A stretch of 64,000 nt of DNA from Dromiciops gliroides (Eukaryota > Chordata > Mammalia > Microbiotheria > Microbiotheriidae). The translations under genes were made by a program, and so were the position numbers. Positions 44,141-54,957 of the stretch are shown here, in pieces. The DNA lies in the NCBI RefSeq assembly GCF_019393635.1, contig NC_057861.1:171897577-171961576 (forward strand), read 5' to 3'. The notes under the pieces are model-generated. The model worked only from the letters and a program-made list of their open reading frames with translations, did no database searches and was not told where the DNA came from. Within the stretch, counting starts at the first letter, position 1. The number at the start of each line of letters is the position of its first letter.

Positions 44141-44790
44141 ATGAGAATTACTGTGAAGTCCATTGTGTGGTTAACTAGCTTGCCCAGAATAACCCAACTG
44201 CCTAATGATCCTGACTGACAATGTATCTGCCTTGACTTTCACACTTTTCTTAAACTCTACTCATCCTTCTGGCTTATCCTCCTCATCTTATAGTGTTGGG
44301 GATTGGTAGAAGAAAGGGCTAAGATCACAGGCATACCAAAGGCAAAGCACAAAATGATAAAGAAGGTTCTCTACAACTCTCTATCTCCACAAACAGTATC
44401 TGAAATCTGGATATTCTCTGCAGTTCAACTCTCTTGGGTTGAAAGCCCTGCTTCACCCAACTCAGACTGTCATCCCAAACCAGACTACCTCTCCTGTTTC
44501 TCCTAATCTGGCTATTCAAAGGCCAGTGATTACTTAAACTCTCTGTTGAAATTTTGTATTAAGAAGTTTCCTGATATAGTTTTAGGGAACATAAAACTTG
44601 AAAAGAGATATTGCTTCATTCTGGGTTTTTTTTTAAATTGGAATCCCCAAGACCTGGCATAGTTGTTGGCACAGTTACCTGAAAACATTTTCTATGAGGA
44701 GAGGCAGGATTGTTCAGGTATCTGTAGGGATTTCTTCTATTAGTTCAACAAACATTTAGTGATAAGGGATTGACAGGGTCATGGGGAATC
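44141..44790. other. Unassigned sequence, no gene seen
   Basis: A Mar-1-like scrap (GCTTGCCCAGAATAACCCAACTG) lies at about 44,179. Otherwise no consensus was recognised. Confidence 0.35.
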
Positions 44791-44794
44791 AAGT

Positions 44795-44910
44795 TTCCTC
44801 TCTGTGCCAGCAGGTAGATGATAACAGCATGAGGCCCAGACTTGCAAGAAGTGTGGGAGAGCTGCTTAGCTGATGAAATTTGCATCTGCCTTGATCAGAC
44901 CTTCACCCAC
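44795..44910 (+). repeat. Interspersed repeat shared with 50,118-50,230
   Basis: GTGCCAGCAGGTAGATGATAA, CCCAGACTTGCAAGAAGTG and GCTTAGCTGATGAAATTTGC parallel the 50 kb copy in order and orientation. The family is not recognised. Confidence 0.55.
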
Positions 44911-45296
44911 ACATCCCTTTTTGCATAACAGGGCCTACATGAGAGCTGAGAGGTAAGAGTGAAGGTCTTGGGTGGTGGGGGCACCAAGCAAGGGGGCTAG
45001 ATTAAGTGACTTCCATAAAACAAATTGACAAATAAAACACGTGTTAGATCCTCTGTTTCCAGCGAGAGTAGGAGAGGTAGGATTTCCCACTTAGGGAAGT
45101 ACCGAAAATTTCTCCTATGCCACAGATCCCTGGGAATTCAGCCAATTGCCTTGCAAGCAACTGTCAGTTGTTGGTAGACCATCTTCACTCTTTCTATCAC
45201 CAGTAGACTAAAATTTTGACAGAAATGTTCTCAATAGCTTTAAAGCTTACTGTACTGACTTCAGCAGCACTGGACTTTTCCCAGGTGTCATAATAG

Positions 45297-45390
45297 GAAT
45301 GAGTGACAGACTTGTAGTCAGGAAGACCTTGGTTCTGGTCCTACCTCAGACACATATTATCTATGGAACCCTGGACAAGTCAATAAAAGC
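45297..45390 (+). repeat. MIR fragment
   Basis: AATGAGTGACAGACTTGTAGTCAGGAAGACC and ATTATCTATGGAACCCTGGACAAGTC are MIR-like. The adjoining open frame is incidental. Confidence 0.6.
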
Positions 45391-45869
45391 ATTAATGCTA
45401 CAGGAAATTTCTAGGACTTTAAATGGAAATGGTTACCAATATTTATTGGAAGATGAGTTTCCTCATAGGAGTTCCCTTTACCAATGAAATCACAGGTTTG
45501 GTTTTTACAGAGTGGGAATAATAAAGCTTGTTGATAAAAAAAAGTTTGGATTCATCATATGAAAGGCAATTATTTATTAAGATATTCTCCATTAGGTGGC
45601 TGTATTTGTAGGATCATAGTGTCAACAACAATAGCTCAGAATAATAGCAACTCACATTTCTTTTTCTTTTTTAATACATTTCTATTGTGTTAAACATATT
45701 CCACATTAATCAGAACTAAAGGAAAAAAAATCCAGGAAAGAATTAAACAAGAAAAAGAACAAAAAGGCAACAACAAAAGCTAAAAATAGTATGCTTCCAG
45801 CTTCAATTTACATTCAGACTCCATAGTTCTTTTCTCTGAATGTGGAGAGCATTTTCCACCTTAAGTCTT

Positions 45870-46020
45870 TTTTTTTTTAGTGAGGCAATTGGGGTCAAGT
45901 GACTTGCCCAGGGTCACATAGCCAGTAAGTGTTAAGTGTCTGAGGCCGGATTTGAACGCAGGTACTCCTGACTCCAGGGCCGGTGCTCTATCCACTGCGC
46001 CATCTAGCTGCCCCCCCCCC
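45870..46020 (-). mobile_element. Young SINE nested in L1 3' UTR
   Basis: Reverse-complement copy with a run of about 12 C at its head end. A perfect 14-bp duplication CCACCTTAAGTCTT (45,856-45,869 and 46,021-46,034) flanks it. Confidence 0.96.
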
Positions 46021-46420
46021 CCACCTTAAGTCTTATGGCATTGACTTGGATCATTGTATTGTTGAGAAGAGTTAAGTCTATCACAGTTGATCATCACAAA
46101 ATGTTGTTGATACTGTGTACAACATTATCTTGGTTCTGCTCATTTCATTCAGTATAAATTCATGTAAGTATTTGCAGGTTTTTCTGAAATCCATCTGCTT
46201 ATCATTTCTTACAGCACAATAATATCCTCATTACATTCATATACCACAACTTGTTTAGCCATTCCCCACTTGATGGGCATCCCCTCAATTTCCAATTCTT
46301 TGCTACCAGAAAAAGAGTAGCTATGAATATTTTTGTACATGTGGGTCCTTTTGCCTTTTTTATGATCTCTTTGCTATATAGAACTGGTAATAGTATTGCT
46401 GGGTCAAAGAGTATGTACAG

Positions 46421-46594
46421 GGTTGGTTTTGTGTGTGTGTGTGTGTGTGTGTGTTTTGTTTTGTTTTGTTTTTGTGGGGCAATGGGGGTTAAGTGACTTG
46501 CCCAGGGTCACACAGCTAGTAAGTGTCAAGTGTCTGAGTCCAGATTTGAACTCAGGTCCGGTGCTTTATCTACTGTGCCACTTAGCTGCCCCCG
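46421..46594 (-). mobile_element. Young SINE with (GT)n tail, nested in L1
   Basis: The tail side carries about 11 GT units then TTTTG repeats. About 20 bases ('actcctgaatccagg' block) are deleted in the body. The flanks GTATGTACAG / GTATATACAG (46,411-46,420 and 46,595-46,604) place the microsatellite inside the inserted unit. Confidence 0.9.
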
Positions 46595-47742
46595 GTATAT
46601 ACAGTTTTAAAGCCTTTTGGGCATGGTCCCAAATTGCTCCCCAGAATTGTTGGGTCAGTTCATAGCTCCACCAACAGTGTCCAATTTTCCTTTTTTGTTA
46701 TCTTAGTCAATTTGATAGGGGTGAGGTGGTACCTCACAGTAGTTTTAATTTACATTTCTCTAATCAGTAGTGATTGAGAACATTTTTTCATATGGCTGTA
46801 GATAGCTTTAATTTCATCATCTGAAAACTTGTTCATGTCCTTTGACCATTTCTCAATTGGAGAATGACTTGTATTCTTGTATATTTGATTCAGTTCTCTC
46901 TATATTTTTGATATGAGGCCTTTATCAGAAATACTGTCTGTAAAAATGGTTTCCCAGCTTTCTGCTTTCCTTCTAATCTTGTTTGTATTGCTTCTGTTTG
47001 TTCAAAACCTTTTTAATTTAATGTAGTCAAAATGATACATTCTGTATTTCATAATATTCTCTATCTCATCTTTGGTCATAAATTCTTCCCCTCTCCACAG
47101 TTCTGACAAGTAAACTATTCCTTCCTTTTCTAATTTGCCTATGGTATCACCCTTTATGTCTAGATCTTGTACCCATTTTGACTTTACTTTGGTGTATGGT
47201 ACAAGATGTTGCTCTATGCCTGTTTCTGGCCATACTATTTTCCAATTTTCCAGAAGTTTTTGTCAAATAGTGAGTTTTTATTCTGGAGGCTACAGTGTTT
47301 GGGTTTATCAAACACGAGATTGCTATATTAATTTATTGCTGTTTTTTGTGTGCCTAACCTATTCCACTGTTCTATTTCTTAGCCAGTACCAAACAGTTTT
47401 GATGATTGCTGTTTTATAATATAGTTTTAGATCTGGTATAGCTAAGTCATCTTCCTTTGCATTTTTTTCATTAATTTTCTTGATATTCTTGACCTTTTGT
47501 TCTTCCATATGAATTTTGTTATTGTTTTTTCTAGCTCTATGAAATAATTTTTGGTAGTTTGATTGGTATGCACTCAGTAAGTAAATATATTTCGGTAGGA
47601 TTGTCTTTTTATTATTAGCTTGGCCTACCCATGAGCAATTTTCCATTTGTTTAAATTTGATTTTATTTGTGTGAAAAATGTTTTGTAATTGTGTTCATAT
47701 AGCTTTTGGGTTTGCCTTGGCAGGTAGACTCCCAAGTATTTT

Positions 47743-47901
47743 GTTTGTTTGTTTGTTTGTTTTTGCAGGTCAGTGGGGGTTAAGTGACTTACCCAGGGTC
47801 ACACAGCTAGTAAGTGTCAAGTGTCTGAGGTCGGATTTGAACACAGGTACTCCTGAATCCAGGGCTGGTGCTCTATCCACTACGCCACCTAGCTGCCCCC
47901 T
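47743..47901 (-). mobile_element. Young SINE nested in L1 ORF2
   Basis: Reverse-complement copy with a GTTT-repeat tail. A perfect 15-bp duplication ACTCCCAAGTATTTT (47,728-47,742 and 47,902-47,916) flanks it. Confidence 0.96.
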
Positions 47902-47944
47902 ACTCCCAAGTATTTTATAAACAACTCACATTTCTACACTACCC

Positions 47945-48130
47945 CAAGGTTTAGAGAATACTTTCCTCACAATTACCCTTTAAGGTACAGAATCAAAGTA
48001 ATATCCCCATTTTAAAATGAGGAACAGAGGTCCAGAGGGGTTAAATGATTTGGCCATGGTCACAGAGCTAGTGAGTACTAGAGCTGGTGTTCAATCCTAG
48101 GTTTTTTGACTCCAAGTTCAGCAATCTTTC
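47945..48130 (-). repeat. MIR-type SINE
   Basis: CACTACCCCAAGG, CCCCATTTTAAAATGAGG, AGGGGTTAAATGATTTGGCC and GTGTTCAATCCTAGG are in reverse-complement order. Confidence 0.78.
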
Positions 48131-48970
48131 CAAATGATGATGACTAAGAGCACTAAAAAGTTCCCTCAGAACATATTTTTACCTCCTAGATGACATTTCC
48201 ACCCCTGGTGCATATAATGTTGTTTTTGAAGAGTGTAGATCTAAAATTGGGCTCATTCTTTTTTTTTTCTTTTTTTTTTACCTTTTTCACACTTTAAAAA
48301 ATCTTGCCTTTTGTTTTTATGCTACAATCATTTCCAGATATGTCATTTCCCTCTTCTCCGTTACCTGGAGGACTTCATTCTTTTTCATAAAAAGTGGATT
48401 GTTGGTATACGATAAGCAGGTAACAGAAGCCCCCATACTTACTCCTTACCCCCCACTTCCAAGGCTGTTCTAGTCACTATGTAAACAGGCATCAAAGTGG
48501 AGGGATATGGGAAACACTGAGAAAGCACCTGTTAACCGCTTCACAGTAATGACGATGCCAGGTCCAGACACGCAGTCCCAGCCCACACAGATCTCCACAG
48601 CTGGCATGATCTTACATTCTGGTGCAAGCCTATGTGCCTGTCACCAAGGACAAGGAAGCCACAACTCCCAAGGCACATTTTCTCTTAGTAAGTGCCAGCT
48701 ATGAGTCAGTCAAAGGGAGGAGGGACCTTGGCACAACATACCATATGCCTTGGGTAATGTGCTTAATATGTAGTCAGACTCTCCCTTCCTGTGTTTCTCC
48801 AGGCTGTAGAATTAGTCTTTGGGACTTCTGGAAAGAGTGGGGCAAGTGTTCCCAGAGGCTCCTATTCCCAATATTAGAGAGATGACATCCACAAATGGTA
48901 ACTTTTGTAGCTGTATATTCACATTTACTTCTAGGGATCTCAGATTTGTGGTGATCATAAACAGTCCTTA
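48131..48970. other. Unassigned sequence, no gene seen
   Basis: T-runs lie near 48,260-48,280. The open frames at 48,507-48,885 have no recognisable domain or splice context. Confidence 0.35.
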
Positions 48971-48974
48971 CGAT

Positions 48975-50110
48975 CCATCAACAAGTATCTAGTAGGTTCC
49001 TACTCTGTGCCAGGCATTGTGCTAAAGACAAAAGCTAAATAGCCCCTGCCCTCAAGGAGATAACATTCTAACTGGGAAGACAACATGCATATGGATAATT
49101 ACATATAAAATACACTCAATACAGATATAAAATTTAAAAAGGAGAGTGGGAAGTCACTGGCAGCTGGAGTGGGGGTTGGGGGACCAGGAAGGGCCTCATG
49201 TAGAAGGTAGGATTTGAGCTGAATCCTGAATTAAACCAGGGATTTCAAGAAATGAAAAGGGTATGCATTTCAGGGATGAAAAACAGCCAGTGAAAAAGAA
49301 TGGAGACAGGAGATTGTATAACATTTGGGAGTAATGGCAGAAGGCTAGTTTGACTGGACCTTAGTCTGTGGGCAAGGGAGTGATGATACATAGCAAGTCT
49401 GGAAAGATATGCTGTGAAGACCTTTAAACACCAAAATTGTCTTTCAGTTGTTTCAGTCATGTCTGACTCTCTGTGACCACATTTGGGGTTTTCTTGGCAA
49501 ATATAGTGGAGTGATTTTCCATTTCCTTCTCCAGCTCATTTTGCAGATGAGGAAAGTGAAGCAAAGAGGGTTAAGTGACTTGCTCAGGGTCACAGAGTAG
49601 GAAATATCTGAGGCAAGATTTGAACTCAGGGAGATGAGTCTTCCTGACTTCGGACCCAGAACTCTTTCTATTGCACCACCTCACTGCCTTAAATAACAAA
49701 TATAGAAGTTTATATTTTATTTTAAGAAATAATGAGTTACTGGAGTTTATTTGAGTAGTGGGGTGATATGGCCAGAACTACACTTTTTAAAAAATCACTT
49801 TGTTGGCCACATGAAGGGTAGATTGGAATGAGAAAAGACCTGGAGACAGGGAGAACAATTAGTGATCTAGGTGCAATAGTCTAGGAGAGAGGCGATAAGA
49901 GCCTAAAAAGGGTGGTGATTGTTGGAATGGAGAAAGACAGATAAACGTAAGAGATGTTGTGGATGTAGAAACATGAAGATTTGGCAACTGACTGGCTATA
50001 GGTGGGGGTGAGGGAAAGTGAGAAGTCAAGGATGACACCAAGAAGCAGAACTGGCCAGTTCTCTGTGGGATTTGAGAAGTAGAGGTAACAAGTTTGGGGT
50101 GAGGAGAAGC
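48975..50110 (+). repeat. Long non-coding mammalian repeat, best copy
   Basis: In order: CTACTCTGTGCCAGGCATTGTGC, CCTGCCCTCAAGGAGATAAC, AAGACAACATGC, GGAAGGGCCTCATGTAGAAGG and, after a Mar-1 insertion, 'ctttgttggccacatgaagggtagattgg', GGTGCAATAGTCTAGGAGAG, AGTCAAGGATGACACCAAG. This is a widespread old mammalian repeat. I do not assign a class name. No reading frame is conserved. Confidence 0.65.
49440..49690 (-). repeat. Mar-1-type CORE-SINE nested in the long repeat
   Basis: TTGTTTCAGTCATGTCTGACTCTCTGTGACC, TTTGGGGTTTTCTTGGC, TTTTGCAGATGAGGAAAG and TTGCACCACCTCACTGCC give a complete reverse-complement copy. Confidence 0.9.
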
Positions 50111-50117
50111 CAGGTTT

Positions 50118-50230
50118 TTCCATCAGTGCCAGTAGGTGAGTGATAAGAGTAGAAAGCCTAGACTTGCAGTAGTTTGGGGAAGTTATTTAGCTCATGAAAC
50201 TTGCCTAATTTTGCCCATGTTATCACCCAC
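50118..50230 (+). repeat. Interspersed repeat shared with 44,795-44,910
   Basis: CAGTGCCAGTAGGTGAGTGATAAGAG, CCTAGACTTGCAGTAG and TTATTTAGCTCATGAAACTTGCC align to the 44.8 kb copy. It directly abuts the long non-coding repeat. Confidence 0.55.
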
Positions 50231-50427
50231 ATTCTATCCAAACACTCATACACCAGACACATAGATTCACACCCTTCAGGGAAACACACACCTTCCTTCT
50301 CTGTTTTTCCTGAGTTCTGCCCATGTTCCCTAATTTCCTGTTAGAACTTCAGAAAGAGACAGAAGTTGGGGTCAGGATGGAAGTGGGATAATAAAGTCAT
50401 AGAAGCAAGGAGATTACAGCAAGTGAT

Positions 50428-52375
50428 CACCCAGGATAATACACTATGACCAGGTTGGGATTTATACCAGGAATGCAGGGATGGTTCAACATTAGGAAAA
50501 CTATTAACATAATCCAACCACACCAATAAGAAACCAACCAAAATCATATGATTATCCTCAATAGATGCAGAGAAAGCTTTTGACAAGTACAAACACCCAT
50601 TCCTAATAAAAACACTAGAGAGTTTAGGAATAGGTGGAGCTTCCTTAGAATATAAACATTATCTACCTAAAGCCATCAGCAGTATTATATGCAATGGAGA
50701 TAAATTAGAGGCCTTCCCAATAGCATCAGGGGTGAAACAAGGATGTCCATTATCACCCCTATTATTTAATATTGTCTAGAAATGTAGCTTAGCAATCAGG
50801 AAGAGAAAGAATTAAGAGGAATTAGAATATGCAAGGAGGAAACAAAACTATCACCTTTGCAGATGATATGATGGTATCACTTAAGGAATCCTAGAGAATC
50901 AACTCAAAAATTACTTGAAACAATTAACAACTTTAGCAAAGTAGCAGGATTATAAATAAATCCACATAATCATCAGCATTTCTATACATGACCAACAAAG
51001 TCCAGCAGCAAGAGATAGAAAGAGAATTCCATTTAAAGTAACGGTAGATAATATAAATACTTGGGATTCTACTTGCGCAAGACAAACCCAGGAGACTCTA
51101 TGAACACAACTACCAAACACTCTTCACACAAATCAAATCAGATCTAAACAATTGGAAAGATATCAATTGCTCATGGATAGGCAGAGCTAATATAGTAAAA
51201 ATGACAATACTGCCTAAATTAACTTACTTATTCAGTGCCATACCAATCAGACTACCTAAAAAATTATTTTATACAGCTAGACAAAAATAATAACAAAATT
51301 CATCTGGAAAAACAAAAAATCAAGAATATCCAGGGAAATATGAAAAAAAATTCACAGAAGGTGGGTTAGCCGTGCCAAAACCTTGAGCTTTACTATAAAG
51401 CAGCAGTCATCCAAAACTATCTGTACTGGCTAAAAATAGAGTGTAGATCAATGGAATAGGCTAGCTCCAGGAAATGCAGTAGTAAATGGACACTAGTAAT
51501 GTAGGTGTTTGATAAACCCAAAGACTCCAGCTTCTGGGATAGGAACTCAATAATTTGACAAAAAAACTGCTGGGAAAACTGGAAGATAGTATGGCAGAAA
51601 TTAGGTATAGACCAACATCTTACACCTTATACTAAAATAAGGTCAAAATGGATACATGATTTAGACATAAGAGGTGATACCATAGGTAAATTAGGAGAGA
51701 AAGGAATAATCTACCTATCAGATATTTGGAAAGGAAAACAGTTTTTGACCAAACAAGAGATAGAGTATATTATAAAGTGCAAAATGGATGATTTTGATTA
51801 TATTAAATTAAAAATTTTTGTACAAACAGAAGCAATGCATCCAAAATTAGAAGGGAGGCAGAAAGCTGGGAAATAATTTTTGAGGCCAGTACTTCTGATA
51901 AAGGCCTCATCTCTAAAATATATAGGGAATTAAATCACATTTATAAGAATCCAAGTCATTCCCCAATTGAGAAATGGTCAAAGGATATGAACAGGCAGTT
52001 TTCTGATGAAGAAACCAAAGCTATCTATTCCCATATGAAAAAATGCTCTAAATCTCTAATGATTAGAGAGATGCAAATTAAAACAACTCTGAGGTACCAC
52101 CTGACACCTATCAGATTGGCTAAAATGACAAAAAAGGAAGATAATAAATGCTGGAGAAGCTGTGGGAAAATTGGAACACTAATGCATTGTTGGTGGAGCT
52201 GTGAACTGATCCAACCATTCTGGAGAGCAATTTGGAATTATGCCCAAAGGGCAATAATGCTGTGCATACCCTTTGACCCAGCAATTCCACTTTTAGGTCT
52301 TTTTCCCAAAGAAATCATGGAAGGGGGAAAGGGACCCACATGTACAAAAATATTTATAGTTGCTCATAATATCAT
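50428..52375 (+). mobile_element. L1 ORF2 segment truncated at both ends
   Basis: It starts near the reverse-transcriptase domain ('ccaggttgggatttataccaggaatgcaggg' region) and passes 'gcagagaaagcttttgacaag' and the 'ggatgtccattatcacccct' catalytic neighbourhood. It continues to the CW-x-C-type region near 52,170 and ends before the 3' UTR. Frameshifts and stops occur throughout. The remaining open piece at 51,987-52,400 is the ORF2 C-terminal part only. Loss of the 3' end suggests later deletion. Confidence 0.9.
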
Positions 52376-52381
52376 ACGTGT

Positions 52382-52455
52382 AGTAAGTGATAGGCATTAG
52401 ATTTGAACCCAACACCTCCAATCCTAGATCTGATGTTCTTTCCATAACACAGTGC
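52382..52455 (-). repeat. MIR fragment
   Basis: GTAAGTGATAGGCATTAGATTTGAACCC and TTCCATAACACAGTGCTGTCT are a short reverse-complement MIR end abutting the L1. Confidence 0.6.
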
Positions 52456-53595
52456 TGTCTCCAAATGATATGGCTGATTCCAGAGCCAGACCTAGGAAAG
52501 AATTATCTTCTGTTGCCATTGAGAACAAGAAGTGTGATAAAAAATACAAAGAAGATTCCTCTCCCTAAAGACAGATCTATAAAGAAAGGTTGGATGACCA
52601 TTTATGAATCAAAGGATTGTCACTTGAAGCCCAGGATTGGGATTTCTTCAAGAGAAGCTCTTCTTCTGGTGTCCACCAACCCAGGTTCGTCAAACTTGAT
52701 TTATTGTCCCCACGCTGGAATTGCAGGGAAAATCTCTTAGACAATGCTTAGTTAGTAGGGCTCATGTCTAAGGTTTCCAATCAAAGGGAATAGTAGGGGT
52801 CCTTTCTAGAAAGAGTATTCAACGTACAAAGTAGAAAACAGGTATAGGACAGCAATTTATTTCTACCAACAAAAGACTATGTAAAACAGAAAAGACTCTA
52901 AGTATACATAAACAAATACTTAAACATGAAACAGTAGCCCATCTCATTTGGTTATATTTTCTTGGATATGAAGATAAATTTGTAACACCTGACAAACAAA
53001 TATTTCATTTTATCCCTGACCTTGATATCTGCATAATTTGCAAGTCTGAGATCTCCTGGTAAACTGGGGCATGGTTTGGAATTTCTTAGTCCTTTTAGCT
53101 GCAACACCTTATCCTTAGCAACTCTCAAATTCCCAATGTGGCTGACAAAGTTGGTAATATCATCTTTCAGGAATACATTTGGTTACATTTGCTTAGGGAA
53201 AGAAAACAAAAAGTAGAAAAGATGAAAGCAGAGAGTTGAGGGGAAGTCTCAGGCTCACTTGGGGAAGAAGTGTTCTCACTGCAATGTATGTATAGTTGTG
53301 TATAAAGGCTGAAGAGGGAGAGGGGAGAGTGATTCCCTTTTCTCCCCCTACCATGGAAATCTGATGGCAAGCTGGTAGAGTACAAGTAATAAAAGGGGGT
53401 CAGAGAGACGAGGACTGATTGAGAAACAGACAGAGCTAGACAGCTACAATAGAGTTATTTCTCTTTACTTCTTTTAGCCTACTGATGAAAGGCTTTTTCT
53501 GGCTTAGACACCAATCATCTTAGATGAAGTTTCCAGTAATGGACAGCTAAGTGTCAACAATAGATATCCAATGGGAGTCACTGTTGTAGAACCTC
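52456..53595. other. Unassigned sequence, no gene seen
   Basis: No repeat consensus was recognised. The open frame 52,387-52,740 overlaps the MIR and has no domain. AT-rich sequence follows. Confidence 0.35.
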
Positions 53596-53599
53596 CACC

Positions 53600-53910
53600 C
53601 CCAATTCAATTCAATCTAATTCAATCCTAGAATATTATTAAATACCTACTACTATATGTCCCAGACACCGTGCTATATGTTGGGATTATTTTTTTAAAAA
53701 TGAAATAGCACTTGTTCTAAAGTAGCTAACATTCTCTTAGAAGCTACTACAGGTAAAAAGATAATTGAACACAAAATGAAGAAAGGCAGAGCACTGATGA
53801 CTAAGGGGCTCAGGGAAAGCTTCCTATTCCTATAGGTGGTGGCCAAACTGAGCCTTGAAGCAAGCCAGGAGTTCTCTTCTAGTGGTGGGCATGTTGAAAA
53901 TTAAGAAAAG
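53600..53910 (+). repeat. Long non-coding repeat, partial copy
   Basis: TTAAATACCTACTACTATATGTCCCAGACACCGTGC, then CTAACATTCTC and GAGCCTTGAAGCAAGCCAGG, match the series at 48,975. Confidence 0.55.
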
Positions 53911-54097
53911 AAAATTTGAAGAGACATGAGCAATGACTTCAAACATTTTAGGGTCTGTCATGTGGAAGAAGTTCCATTAGGCATGTTTTGCTTGACCCTA
54001 GAGAGTAGAATCAATGGAAACTGCAAAGAAGTGCTTTTAGCTTGATAAAGAGAAAGACTTCCTAGGAATTAGAGCTGAATGAATATGGAATGGCTGC

Positions 54098-54353
54098 TTC
54101 CGAAGTAGTAGGTTCCCTCTGGGCCTGGAATCATGAAGACCTGAATTCAAATCCATCCTCAGAGACTTAATTTATCTGTGTGACTCTGGACCAACCATTT
54201 AACCTTTGTCTGTCTCATTTTCCTCAAATGTAAAATGAGGAAAATAATAGCACCCACCTCCAAGGGCTGTTGTGAGGATCAAATGAGATCAATATTTGGT
54301 AAGGTGCATAGCACAGGTGTCTGCAAATAGTAGGCACTTAATAAATATTTCCT
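54098..54353 (+). repeat. MIR-type SINE
   Basis: GGGCCTGGAATCATGAAGACC, GAATTCAAATCC, GTCTCATTTTCCTCAAATGTAAAATG, GGGCTGTTGTGAGGATCAAATGAG and AGTAGGCACTTAATAAATA are in complete order. Confidence 0.88.
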
Positions 54354-54511
54354 GTGAGACAGCTAGGTGGCATAGTGGATACAATACTGGCCCTGGATTC
54401 AGGAGGACCTGAGTTCAAATCTGGACTCAGACACTTGATACTTAACTAGCTGTTTGACCTTGGGCAAGTCACTTAACCCCATTTGCCTCACCAAAAATAA
54501 ATAAATAAACA
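54354..54511 (+). mobile_element. Young SINE nested at the MIR tail
   Basis: Plus copy with an AAATAAATAAATAAAC tail. A perfect 14-bp duplication AATAAATATTTCCT (54,340-54,353 and 54,512-54,525) flanks it. Confidence 0.95.
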
Positions 54512-54519
54512 AATAAATA

Positions 54520-54680
54520 TTTCCTTCCTTTCTTCACTCCTTCTATACTATCCTTCTATCCTTCCTTACTTCCTTTTCAACCTCTTTCCTTCCTTTTTCC
54601 TTCCTTTCCTTCCTTTTTCCCTTCCTTTTTTCCTTCCCCCCTCTTCCCTTTCTTCCTTCTTTCTCTTCCTTCCATCACAG
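54520..54680 (+). repeat. TTCC-rich imperfect pyrimidine tract
   Basis: Degenerate TTCCTTCC units run for 150 bases, much less regular than the tract at 12.7 kb. Confidence 0.85.
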
Positions 54681-54759
54681 GGACATTTGAGGAGCAACCA
54701 AGTTGTGCTTATCCTTTAGCAAGGCCTAGGCATATGCTGAGTCATATCACCCCTACTTA

Positions 54760-54950
54760 AAGATGATAGCTTTAGGACTAAAATGCACCTAAGAAGTAAT
54801 TTAATCCAATTCACTTATTTCACAGATAATAACACTGAGTTTCAGAGAGGTGAGGTAACTCATCTAAAGTGACACAGGTGACAGAGTAGAGTTTGGATTT
54901 GAACTCAGGTTCTTTGACCCAAAATTCTTTTTCTTATTTCCTTTACACTA
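54760..54950 (-). repeat. Mar-1/MIR-type SINE
   Basis: TAGCTTTAGGACTAAAATGCACC, ATTTCACAGATAATAACACTGAG and GGATTTGAACTCAGGTTC are recognisable. Confidence 0.72.
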
Positions 54951-54957
54951 TACTAAG

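Larger units (their letters stand above)
45662..47921 (-). mobile_element. 5'-truncated L1, best preserved copy
   Basis: Reverse-complement L1 from its A tail and 3' UTR (45,662-45,870) through the ORF2 C-terminal part into the reverse-transcriptase region near 47,920. A perfect 14-bp duplication CAACTCACATTTCT lies at 45,648-45,661 and 47,922-47,935. Three young SINEs inside account for about 480 bases. Open pieces of ORF2 remain (for example 47,359-47,646), but frameshifts and stops make it inactive. Confidence 0.96.

Noticed and set aside
44795..50230. CRISPR-like or regularly spaced repeat arrays anywhere in the window
   Set aside because: All repeats are dispersed transposons or microsatellites; there is no repeat-spacer structure.
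51987..52400. 137-codon frame with CW and zinc-knuckle-like residues
   Set aside because: It is the C-terminal part of a truncated L1 ORF2, not a host gene.
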